The notes under the pieces: model-generated
Told to the model about the DNA's origin: nothing
Databases searched by the model: none
Seen by the model: only the letters and a program-made list of their open reading frames with translations
Assembly: GCF_963576675.1 (NCBI RefSeq)
Contig: NC_088919.1
Span: forward strand, 61,214,578-61,278,577
Origin: Euphorbia lathyris
Lineage: Eukaryota > Streptophyta > Magnoliopsida > Malpighiales > Euphorbiaceae
Direction: 5' to 3'
DNA: 64,000 nucleotides
Shown here: positions 33,101 through 43,262 of the stretch, in pieces
Numbering within the stretch: the first letter of the stretch is position 1
Layout of the letters: each line of letters begins with the position of its first letter
Translations under genes and position numbers: made by a program

Positions 33101-34540
33101 GGATTTTAGTTCCTCGTGTACCTGATGTACCTTTAGTTGGTTCTCGCTGGGTTTTCAAGGTGAAACTAACTCAGATGGAAGTCTTGAACGCTATAAGGCC
33201 CGTTTAGTGGCCAAAGGTTACAGTCAGATGGAGGGTGTTGATTATTTAGATACTTTCAGTCCAGTAGCAAAAATGACAACTCTGCATTTTCTTTTGGCAT
33301 ACGCTGCTATACAAGGATGGCATTTGTTTCAATTAGATGTTAATAACGCTTTTTTGCATGGAGATCTAGTTGAAGACGTATATATGCAACTCCCTCCTGG
33401 TTTCAACTCACCTGATCCTAATCTTGTTTGTAAGTTACAAAAATCCATTTATGGATTAAAGCAGGCAAGTCGTCAATGGTTTGCTAAGCTCTCTTCTGCT
33501 CTTATTGGTCTTGGATACTCTCATTCTACAACTGGTCATTCTTTGTTTTTGAAACAATCTGGTAACTCTTTCACAACCTTATTGGTTTATGTTGATGATG
33601 TGGTTCTTTGTGGTAATGATATGGCTGAAATAGATTTGGTTAAAATCTTCATGCTACTTTTAAGATTAAAGACCTTGGCATGTTGAAGTATTTTGTAGGG
33701 TTGGAAATTGCTCGTTGTTCACAAGGGATTTCCATTTGTTAACGCAAATATGCCTTAGATGTGTTAGAAGATGCTGGTTATCTTCGTTGTTGGCCTGCTG
33801 TTACCCCAATGAGTTCAACTATGAGATTGACACAATCTGATGGAGTTTCTTTAACTGATCTTGGTTTGTATAGGAGGCTTGTAGGTCGCTTATTGTATCT
33901 CACCAATACACGCCCTGACATCAGCTTTGCTGTTTCTCAGTTAAGTCAATTTCTCGCTTCACCAACTTCAGTTCATTTAAGTGTCGCTTATCATGTTCTT
34001 CGGTATATAAAATCAGCACCTTCTCAAGGCTTGTTTTATTCTTCATCCTCCTCTTTACATCTGAAAGCCTTTTGTGACTCTGATTGGGCTACTTGCCCTG
34101 ATACTCGGCGTTCTGTCACTGTTTACTGTATTTTTCTTGGTGAATCATTGGTTTCCTGGCGAAGTAAAAAGCAAAGCACTGTTTCTCGATCTTCTTCTGA
34201 GTCGGAATATCGAGCTATGGCCACTATTACTTATGAACTACAATGGCTTAAGTATCTTTTGATTGATCTTCAGATTCACCAGCTCAAACCTGATCTGCTG
34301 TTTTGTGATAACCTTTCTGCAATTCAAATTGCACAGAATCATGTCTTTCATGAGCGTACGAAGCATATCGAAATTGACTGCCACATTGTGCGAGAAAAAT
34401 TGTTAGTTGGGCTTCTTCATCTTCTGCATATCTCTTCTACAGCTCAATTAGCTGATGTTTTCACCAAGCCCCTGCCTTCAACTCAGTTTCATCATCTGGT
34501 TTCCAAGCTTAGTGTTCACAATATTCACACTGCAGCTTGA
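30169..34540 (+). pseudogene. Copia gag-pol polyprotein, lightly damaged
   Basis: The first 900 residues are open. Gag (LNYHSWSRSMKMALQAKNKY) is followed by a CCHC knuckle (CTYCDKGGHTIDSC, about residue 287), protease (DSGATDH, D405), integrase zinc finger (HLRLGHLSD, CNVCPLSK) and catalytic residues near D598, D661 and E694. A TGA at 32869-32871 stops it. Beyond are reverse transcriptase ([19 protein letters not shown] near 33587) and RNase H (AFCDSDWATCPDTRRS, then DNLSAIQIAQN), interrupted by frameshifts near 33170 and 33645 and a TAA at 33740-33742. It ends at a natural TGA at 34538-34540. All domains are present but the polyprotein cannot be made whole. Confidence 0.9.
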
Positions 34541-34547
34541 GGGAGGC

Positions 34548-34767
34548 TATTACGGTTTATTATTTCTACTATGTTCCCTCATGTAGCTAATTATTTCTTT
34601 GTTTTCTGTTATGCCAGCTAGGCAGTGCACACTTTTGCTTTCCCCTTTTTACTCTGTAACGTTTCTTTGTTTTTCCCAATATCGCTATATAAGCGTTCAT
34701 TGCTGCTGTATTCAGTAAGAGAATGATTTAATAAAAACACAAATTCTTCTTCTCTTCTTCTTTATCA
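34548..34767 (+). repeat. 3' LTR of copia element
   Basis: It is preceded by the polypurine tract GAGGGAGGC and matches the 5' LTR apart from about three substitutions and one T-run difference. It ends CTTTATCA, then the flank CGGAT. Confidence 0.9.
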
Positions 34768-34993
34768 CGGATAAAAATGAATATCTACAATAATATTTAA
34801 TACTATTATGTCTTGATAAAAATGATTTAAAAAACGTAGATTTTGTTCATTTAATCTATAAAAATTACTAGATACAAAAAAATTATATTTATAATTTTAT
34901 ATATTTCTATTTATCTTTTTGAATTTTTAAATTGTTATTCATTTTTTTATAATAATTGTTATTCATTTTTTAATAAAAACAAGTTCCACACTG
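34768..34993. other. AT-rich DNA, no gene recognised
   Basis: AT-rich flank between the copia element and the next LINE fragment; a short tandem TTGTTATTCATTTTTT is repeated near 34933 and 34956. Nothing else is visible. Confidence 0.45.
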
Positions 34994-35905
34994 TTTTTTT
35001 TTTCAAACGAAAAATCATATATTAATCAAACCTCAACAATATTATCCTTACTAAGAATAGGAATTAAAAACTCAGAAAAATTTAGGGGGCAGTCCGGACA
35101 TGACTGAAAACCAACACGGATATCTTCCACCACACATCCAAACTTCGTTAGATCTCTACGCTTGAAATGAAACGCATCAACAACCACCTTAACATCGCAT
35201 TCAAAATGAATATTAACAAAGAGGAGTGAGAAAACCCAGTTCATATACTATCCCTCAAAGCTAGCGCCTCTGCCATTTTTGTCGAAATAACACCACTTGA
35301 CATTGAACTGAACCCAGCCAAAAAGTCACCCGCCTGGCCACGTACTATCGCTCTGACTCTGAACTGCTTTGCTACCGAGTATACAGCAGCATTGACGTTG
35401 CACTTCACCGACCATGCAGCATGCTTAACCCACCGGCAAACTGTCCCTCGGAGCGCAAACGTCTCCTATTGCACTTGCGAAATCTGCCGCAATTCCTTCC
35501 AATCGGCTAGGAAATTGAAAGCTACCGTGATAGCCTCCTCTAACACTCGACACGTTCTTGACCACACCTGCGAATTTCTCTACTGCCAAATTAGCCATAT
35601 AACCATCGCCCCCAACCCGCAACCTCCTTCCCCGACCGAGCAAGAAAATCCAAAAACCAATCGTCAATCCACTCTCAATACGCTCCTGGCTGCCGTAAGT
35701 TAGCCGCCCCCCCAACAAGCAATCGCGTACGGACAACCCGCGAAAAGATGTCATCCATATTCGATATCACTCTCACACAATACACAATTAGTTGGAATGC
35801 TCATGTGCCGAGCAGCCAATCGGGTCTGTATTAGTAATATTTTTGAACCAACTTTCCACAGGAAGATCTTTACCTTTGACGAGACATTAAGATTCCATAA
35901 TAAAA
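34994..35905 (-). mobile_element. 5'-truncated L1-type LINE fragment
   Basis: The minus-strand A-tail appears as T at 34994-35003. Conceptual translation from the right gives zinc-binding motifs (KIFLWKV, CVLCESDIE, HLFAGCPYA), and then RNase H (KCNVNAAV, MAEALALRD, FECDVKVVVDAFH). Frames are broken by stops and shifts. The right end and a target duplication are uncertain. Confidence 0.72.
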
Positions 35906-36632
35906 TTTAGTAAATTAATTACTTAATAATAAAGAGATTAGAATTATACAAAAAAAAATATAAACATGTTTTATTATAATAAAATATGGTAAATATAATT
36001 TTATATAATCTAACTAGTTTTTGACCCGTGCGATGCACAGATTCATCTTAATATATAAATATTAACAAAAATATAATTTAATAATTTCAATTAATGATAT
36101 AAAGGTGCTATATAAATTAAATATTATTATTTTATTTTCACATTTAATTTAAATAATCTTTTTATAGATAAATATAATAATATAATTAAAATTAATATAT
36201 TATATATTATATTAAATTTTTTATCAGTAAAAAATAATGAAGTGACACATCAGCTCCATCGTTACTGTTTTATATTATATATAGATAGATATGCAGAGAA
36301 TTAAAGAGATTTTATGGATTAATATAAATTAAATATTATTATTTTATTTTCACATTTAATTTAAATAATCTTTTTATAAATAAATATAATAATATAACTA
36401 AAGTTATTATATTATATTTTAAATTATATTTTTTATCAGTAAAAAATGAGGAAGTGACACCTCAGCTCCATCATTACTGTTTTATATATATATTATATAT
36501 AGATATGCAGAGAATTAGAGAGATTTCAGGGATTAATTTAGATTTTGTAGAACTTTTAGATATAGATATTCAGAGAATTAGAGAGATTTTAGGGATTAAT
36601 TTAAATTCTGTAGAACTCTTAGATATAGTATA

Positions 36633-37533
36633 TTGAGACTTTGTGCCATGCTCTTAGAGATTGCTCTAATAGTAAAGAGGTTTGGAGGAAAATTCTCCCA
36701 CACCATATTTTCTCTTCCTTCATGGCACATTCTGAGGGCGACTGGTTCTCTGATGGTGTTAGAGGAAAGTTGCTTCCATACATGGAGCATGGTGACATTT
36801 TCTTTGCTATTATCTGTCACCAAGTTTGGAAATGGAGAAACGATGAGATTTTTGGAGATAAAACTGTTTTTATGACAAACTTAGCTGATTTCTTCTCGAA
36901 AAAACTTTTCTCTATTATCGATAGTTTCAAAGGAGAGTCCCTTGCCATAGCCTCTTAGTGTTGTGATGTCCATCTCGTGGGATGGAGCAGGTCAAGAGAG
37001 GGGGTTGTGAAGCTGAATACTGATGGTTCCTGCCTCAGTAACGGTAAGATTGCGGCTGGAGGTGTGCTTAGAGATGTAGGGGGCGTCTGGCTTTCTGGGT
37101 TCTCCCAGAATTTAGGGTTGGGTTCTTCCTTTTCTGCGGAGCTCTGGGCTATTCTTACTGGAATCAATCTTGCTAAAAGGCTGGGTGTTAAGAGGCTCTC
37201 TGTGGAGTCTGATAATTTGGAAGCAATCAAAATGATTTCTGAGAATCATTCTATGGGTCTTAACAGTCGCAACCTCATCAAAGCTATTATAAGGCTTTGC
37301 TCCTCCTTTGAGTTCGTAGAGTTCAGACACATTTTTAGAGAGCAGAATCGTGTTGCTGATCGCTTGGCGGCGGCGGGCCATGAAGGGACGTTAGGCGTTA
37401 CTACCCTTCCTGTTTCCCCTAGTTTCATCTCTCATCTTCTCTTAGAAGATAGGATTGGGGTTAGCTTCCCTAGGCTAATTCCTGGGTAGTTTGTTGTTAT
37501 TCGTTTTTCTTTTCCTTTTCTACCAAAAAAAAA
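36633..37533 (+). mobile_element. 5'-truncated L1-type LINE nested in the second Helitron
   Basis: A sequence not shared with neighbouring repeat units starts at 36633 and ends with an A-run (37525-37534). The target AGTATA occurs on both sides, a short duplication. Neighbouring units show the uninterrupted form of this site (TTAGATATAGTATATAAATT), which confirms the insertion. Confidence 0.82.
36641..37489 (+). pseudogene. LINE ORF2 3' end with complete RNase H domain
   Basis: The first part (CHALRDCSNSKEVWRKILP) is the end of the reverse-transcriptase zinc-binding domain, stopping at a TAG near 36957. After it the frame from about 36977 to 37489 holds a full RNase H domain: KLNTDGSC, SAELWAILTGINLAKRLG, VESDNLEAIKMI, and FREQNRVADRLAAAGHEG, which carry the four usual acidic or histidine positions. 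The reverse transcriptase itself is lost. Confidence 0.82.
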
Positions 37534-38725
37534 AGTATATAAATTAAATATTATTATTTTATCTTCACATTTAATTTAAATAATCTTTTTATAGATAAAT
37601 ATAATAATATAATTAAAATTAATATATTATATATTATATTATATTTTTTATCAGTAAAAAGGAGGAAGTGACACCTCAGCTCCATCGTTACTGTTTTATA
37701 TTATATATAGATATGCAGAGAATTAGAGAGATTTTAGGGATTAATTTAAATTATGTAAAACTTTTAGATATAGATGTGCAGAGAATTAGAGAGATTTTAG
37801 GAATTAATTTAAATTCTGTAGAACTCTTAGATATAGTATATAAATTAAATATTATTATTTTATTTTCACATTTAATTTAAATAATATTTTTATAGATAAA
37901 TATAATATTATAATTAAAATTAATATATTATATATTATATTATATTTTTTATCAGTAAAAAAGGAGGAAGTGACACCTCAGCTCCATCGTTACTGTTTTA
38001 TATTATATATAGATATACAGAGAATTAGAGAGATTTTAGGGATTAATTTAAATTATGTAAAACTTTTAGGTATAGATATGCAGAGACTTAGAGAGATTTT
38101 AGGGATTAATTTAAATTCTGTAGAACTTTTAGATATAGATATGCAGAGAATTATAGAGATTTTAGGGATTAATTTAAATTTTATAGAACTCTTAGATATA
38201 ATATATAAATTAAATATTATTATTTTATTTTCACATTTAATTTAAATAATCTTTTTATAGATAAATAGAATAATATAATTAAAGTTAATATATTATATAT
38301 TATATTATATTTTTTATAAGTAAAAAATAATGAAGTGACACCTCAGCTCAATCGTTACTGTTTTATATTATATATATTATATTATATATAGATATGCAGA
38401 TAATTAGAAAAATTTTAGGGATTAATTTAAATTATGTAGAACTTTTAGATATAGATATGCAGAGAATTAGAGAGATTTTAAGGATTAATTTAAATTTTGT
38501 AGAACTCTTAAATATAGTACGTATAAAATAATCTTTTTAGAAATAAATATAATAATATAACTAAAGTTAATATATTATATTTTATATTATATTTTTTATC
38601 AGTAAAACAAGAGGAAGTGATACCTCAGCTCCATCGTTACTATTTTATATTATATATAGATATGCAGAGAATTAGAGAAATTTCAGTGATTAATTTAGAT
38701 TTTGTAGAACTTTTAGATATAGATA

Positions 38726-39302
38726 CAGTAAAACCTCTATATAGGAATACACTTGAGACCAGACTATTTGTATAATAATTGAGAGGTTATTACTAAATAG
38801 AGTTTGGTATAATAAAATTTCTCAACACATAAAATAATATGAAATAATACCACTTGAAATTGATTAAGATTATTATACGCATATATAGTTTATATATAAT
38901 GTATAACAATAGACATTAATGGAACAAATTAAATATTTAGAATTTCAATTTAGAGTTTAGGTTTTCAATATTTAGATAATTGGAAGAGTTTTATGGGAAA
39001 AATCTAAACATCAATGAGAATACTAAATATTTATAATTTCAAGTTGTAGTTTGTGTTTCCAACACTTAGATATTTTCAATAGTTTTTTTTAATATTTTAT
39101 AATTTAGTTTAAATTCTTAATATATATATATAATTATTACTATATAGAGACATGGTTTCTAAAGGTGGGACTTGAAAAGTGTATAACAAATAACTTTTAG
39201 GAGGTTATTCCTATTTAAAATAGGTCCAAGTTGGGACCGAGTTTTTTTATACAAAATAGAAGTTATTCCTATATAGAGTATTCTTATATAGAGGTTTTAC
39301 TG
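38726..39302. mobile_element. pogo-like (Tc1/mariner superfamily) MITE in the second Helitron
   Basis: Ends are CAGTAAAACCTCTATATAGG and, reversed, CAGTAAAACCTCTATATAAG. The target duplication is TA (38724-38725 and 39303-39304). This terminal motif is that of plant pogo/Lemi1-type elements. The 577-bp body is AT-rich and without a transposase frame. Confidence 0.85.
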
Positions 39303-39885
39303 TATTCAGAAAATTAGAGAGATTTTAAGGATTAATTTAAATTCTGTAGAACTCTTAGATATAGTATATAAATTAAATATTATTATTTTATCTTCACATT
39401 TAATTTAAATAATCTTTTATAGATAAATATAATAATATAATTAAAATTAATATATTATATATTATATTATATTTTTTATCAGTAAAAAATGAGGAAGTGG
39501 CACCTGAGCTCCATCATTACTGTTTTATATTATATATAGATTTCATCGTTGACCTTAATATAAAGATTAAAGAGTTAAGGAAAATAAAACTTAAATCTTA
39601 AATAATTATTTCTAAAATTATAGAAAATGATTAGTATTATATTCATTTAAGAGAAAGGATTAATAAATTATGGAAAAATTACAAAACCGGATCAAATTGA
39701 AGGCATGTTTATATATTTAGACCAATTATCCAACACATTACATATCTAGATTATTTATTTGTGACTTTTCCAAAATACCATTCGTATATATATAACTTAG
39801 AAATTTCTTACTCTTTCTTCTTTCTCTCTTCGTTTCTTTCTTCGTTTGCGAACTTGACACTTCATTTTTAATTATGTAATACGTA

Positions 39886-40396
39886 TGATAACATCGGGAT
39901 ATTATCCACGGGATCAAGGAGGATATTTGCCAAAACGGCAGAGTATTTGGGCGGTCTGGAAAGCAATGGCGTATCAAGCAAGACATTCGAGTGGCGGATC
40001 ACCTAGACTCCGCCACACGCTATCCGTAGTCAAACCTACGTGAGGCCCGCATCATGCCTCGATCCGCCCGCCGAACGGTTGAGCCGATTCCCAATAAAGG
40101 CAATTAATGGTCCGTTAATGAGCTAACGGCCATGCTTAAAAGAGATCCATAACCGCCATTAATGAGGCATTAATGAAGACTTTCTGGTTACTGGGAGTTA
40201 CAACTACATGAGTATAAATAGCTTGCACCCCAAGCTATTGAGGTACACATTCACATTCTCACTCTAAACCCTTCTCTTGTCAATACAGTTTATTCATTAT
40301 TCCAATACTGACTTTGGCTTCAGAGCTTCCCCTCGTCGAACCCAACGACGCCCCCACAGGGAAGGAATCCGATCAGAAGTTCATCGCTAGTTACCA
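39886..40396 (+). repeat. 5' LTR of the 10-kb Ty3 element
   Basis: Begins TGATAACATCGGGATATTATC and ends CATCGCTAGTTACCA. A TATA box (GAGTATAAATAGC, about 40210-40222) precedes the likely RNA start. Confidence 0.93.
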
Positions 40397-40398
40397 AT

Positions 40399-40416
40399 TG
40401 GTGCGGTGAAGGTGGA
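40399..40416 (+). promoter_or_regulatory. Primer-binding site resembling tRNA-Phe 3' end
   Basis: TGGTGCGGTGAAGGTGGA, two bases after the LTR. It is identical to the site of the first Ty3 element and differs at one base from that of the third. Confidence 0.8.
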
Positions 40417-40455
40417 GGTCCTAACCCGAAAAGGACTGAGTTCACGACCCCAAAC

Positions 40456-42290
40456 ATGGCAAGTGGAGGGTTTAACCCCTCAATGGGAACTACAATACCA
40501 CCCATACCACCGTCAACTAGCCCCACCACAAACGCTGGTCGCGTCGATCCCGATGCGCCAATCATCCATGACGAAAGGAACATGTCACCAGAGTCCTTTT
40601 TGGATATTTGTGCAGGTACCGTAGGCAGAGAACATGGACCAATCATGGAAGGTCGATTAAGAGCTTTCCTAGTGAACCGAGATGTAGGTGGAGCAACGAC
40701 AGGAACTGCTTTCCCGCTTTATCGTCGTCAACCGCCAAGACCAACCCTAACGCAATGGCAAAACGCCTATGTTATGCCCAATGCTCACCGAAACTCGTCA
40801 TTTTTTCTCTCCCAGCCTGTGGCTTCAATAATCGTTAATCCGGAGCTTGCCAGCAACCTGCCAATAAATAGAGCGTTATTCCCTGACATACCAGAGGGAA
40901 GTCGAAGAAATGACCAATCTCCCCGGAGAAACACAACAAATCCAGGGATCATTATTGGTGAACCTCTAGCTCCGCCAGCGCAAGCGAATCAAGGACGGAA
41001 TAACACAACGATAGATCGGTCAGAAGGCAGACGTGATGGTCACATGCATAAGAAACGGACTCGATCATATAGGGAGGGACGGACTAGATCCCGTTCTCCT
41101 CGCAGACGCAAAACTAGGTCCCCCCGGCGTGGAAGGTCGCCTCCACCCCCCGATCAAAGAGGAAATGAACGCCGAGTTGGATCACCTCGCCAGGTTATAC
41201 GACATCCGCCGCTAGATGGAGATAATAGGGGACAATCTCCACCAAGGGGATGATCTCCACCAAGAGGGCGTGACATCGGTGGAAGAAGTCACCATCTGAC
41301 CCTTCGTCAGAATCTAGCTCATCATCTTCACAGCGAAGCAGGTCTCAAAGTAGGAGGCGCCCAAGAAGGAATCAAGGTTCCATTGCGGATCAGATCAGGG
41401 CAGAGATACGTAGATAGAACGAGGAGAATGCCAGGCACAACCCATTCGCCAATCGAGAATCGCCCTTCGCAGCATGGATCGAAGCTGAAGAAACTGACAG
41501 GCATTTTAAGATCCCAAACATACCGGCTTACTCTGGCGAAGATAACCTCGAAGCCCATACGAGGAAGTATCGCATGTTGCTTGGTCTTAACCGTGCAAGC
41601 GAGGCAGTGCAATGTCGGATGTTTATCACCACACTAAAAGGTCCAGCCTACGACTGGTTCCAATCCGCCCAGGATCAATAAACAGTTGGGATCAATTGAG
41701 TAGGGAATTTTGTTCAAAATTCGCAGGAAGCATTCCTCCAGTGGTTAAATCGCGAAAGCTCTTCGAGCTAAAGCAAAAAGAAAATGAATCTCTCCGGGAG
41801 TATGTCGACAAGTTCAACAAGTTGTGTATCCGCATTGTTGATGTAGATCTCTCCATGGTAGTGGAAGCACTTGTAAAAAACACAACATGCAAAAGCTTGC
41901 AGGAGGATCTAATCAGAAACAAACCAAAGAATATGGCGGAGCTGATAGAAAGGTGCAAAGACTTCATGGAGGTCGATGACATTCGAAGAGAGTCGGCATC
42001 TCCACCCAAGAGAGGAAAAGGCGAATCCCGGAGACGGGATAAGGAAAAAGAAAAGCTCCCTAACTCATCCTCCCGAAACAGGCGAAGAGGTTCTAGGAAC
42101 AAATCAGCATATACGCCATCGTTTACGCCGTTGAACGCCTCCAAAAGCGAAGTGCTAATGTGGATAGAGAACAGCCAGCATAAGCGGAGCATTTCATACC
42201 CCGAACCAAAAGGGGGGAGTACACCAACACGGGAAAAACCCCAAGAACTATTGCAAATACCACAGGAGGAACGACCATGATACAGATGCG
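40456..42290 (+). pseudogene. Ty3 gag, broken
   Basis: The N-terminal frame (40456-41253) has an arginine/serine-rich segment (RTRSRSPRRRKTRSPRRG) and ends early. Capsid-type sequence follows in other frames (NPFAANRESPFAAWIEAEE region near 41440, then INSWDQLSREFCSKFAG and LFELKQKENESLREYVDKF). The final frame ends at 42278-42280 while the zinc knuckle (CKYHRRNDHDTDAC) is read in a different frame just upstream of protease. Several frameshifts and a TAG near 41413 make it non-functional. Confidence 0.82.
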
Positions 42291-43262
42291 TGCTGCGAGT
42301 TGGCTAGGGAGATTGAGAGGCTTATCGAGAGAGGAAAGCTGGACAGGTTCGTCCAGAATGACAAAAAGGGAGATGGTGATAAACCCAGAGACGAGTTGAA
42401 GAAAAAGGCTAAGGGGGTCATTAATGTTATCGTTGGCGGACCAGGATATCAGCCTGCGATAAAGAAAGCAAAAACCATTGCTCTAGATAGAGCATCACTC
42501 AACCGTCCCTTTGCAGACGTTGGTCCGGCTATCTCTCCACATGCAGACGATCTCGTCATTACTATGATGGTGGAAGGATGGGAAATGAAGAGAGTGATGG
42601 TAGACACTAGTAGTTCTTGTAATGTCATCACCAGGGGTGCATTCGCCAAACTCAAGGTTGACCCTATTCAAATCGAGACCACCATTGTAGATATTCTGGG
42701 AGTGACGGGTCACACAATCCAGACAAAGGGCCAAGTGACACTGGAATACGAGTTAGTAGATGAAGATCAGGTGTGGATGGGAGATCTGGAGTTCTCCATC
42801 ATGGACGGTCAATTGGCGTACAACATCATCTTAGGGCGGCCTTTCATCTTAGAAGTGGCGGCTCTCATATCGATTCACCATTTGACGATGTACATCCCTA
42901 CAGCCAAGGGAGGTGTGATGATCAAAAGGAACCAGAAGGTGGCTCAGGAGACATACTCTGCATCCTTATCGATTCGCCCCCAGTCCAAAGAGGACGAAGA
43001 AGATGAACTCGTCACAACGGCCCTAGGAGACACAGAAATGTTCCTCATTTCAGATGGTAAGCAGGTACGGATTGCCAAAGGGCTAAAAGTTGAGGTTAAG
43101 GAGGATGTTATAAAGGTTCTCCTCGAGTCGGAAGATGTGTTCGCTTGGAAGGATGAGATCCTCACAGGAGTCAGTCCAGATGTGATCACTCACAAACTCA
43201 ATATCACCGAAGATGCGGTCCCAGTGGCTCAGAAGAGAAGGAATCATGGGCCAGAGAGATAA
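42291..43262 (+). pseudogene. Ty3 aspartic protease with altered active site
   Basis: The frame has the aspartic protease layout, with second block NIILGRPFI, but the catalytic triplet reads D-T-S (42603-42611) instead of D-T-G. The other Ty3 copies here keep D-T-G at the same place. It ends at a TAA with an extra A in an A-run (about 43260), cutting it from reverse transcriptase. The linker that follows (SPDVITHKLNI) leads to the polymerase domain. Confidence 0.88.

Larger units (their letters stand above)
29905..34767 (+). mobile_element. Full-length Ty1/copia LTR retrotransposon
   Basis: LTRs are 29905-30125 and 34548-34767 and differ by about three substitutions and one length change in a T-run, so the insertion is fairly recent. 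Flanking five bases are TGGAT and CGGAT, four of five matching. It landed about 50 bp to the right of the L1 LINE. The gene order protease, integrase, reverse transcriptase, RNase H marks it as copia. The short LTR and initiator-Met primer site fit several copia lineages; I cannot fix which. Confidence 0.93.
36014..39540 (-). mobile_element. Second non-autonomous Helitron, opposite orientation
   Basis: On the minus strand it starts TCTATATATAATATAAAACAG at 39540 and ends with the hairpin around TGCATCGCACGGG and CTAG at 36014-36017, next to host T. The 5' end unit recurs about seven times (near 36260, 36475, 37690, 37995, 38355, 38640 and 39515). It is closely related to the Helitron at 24117-27907, with the same 63-bp type minisatellite. 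A LINE (36633-37533) and a pogo-like MITE (38726-39302) are nested in it. No Rep/helicase ORF is present. Confidence 0.8.

Noticed and set aside
35392..35703. Plus-strand ORF of 103 residues with several cysteines
   Set aside because: It overlaps the LINE zinc-binding and RNase H domains read on the minus strand, which explain the sequence better.
24117..39540. An autonomous Helitron with Rep/helicase
   Set aside because: No Rep or helicase motifs are readable in either element; both are non-autonomous.
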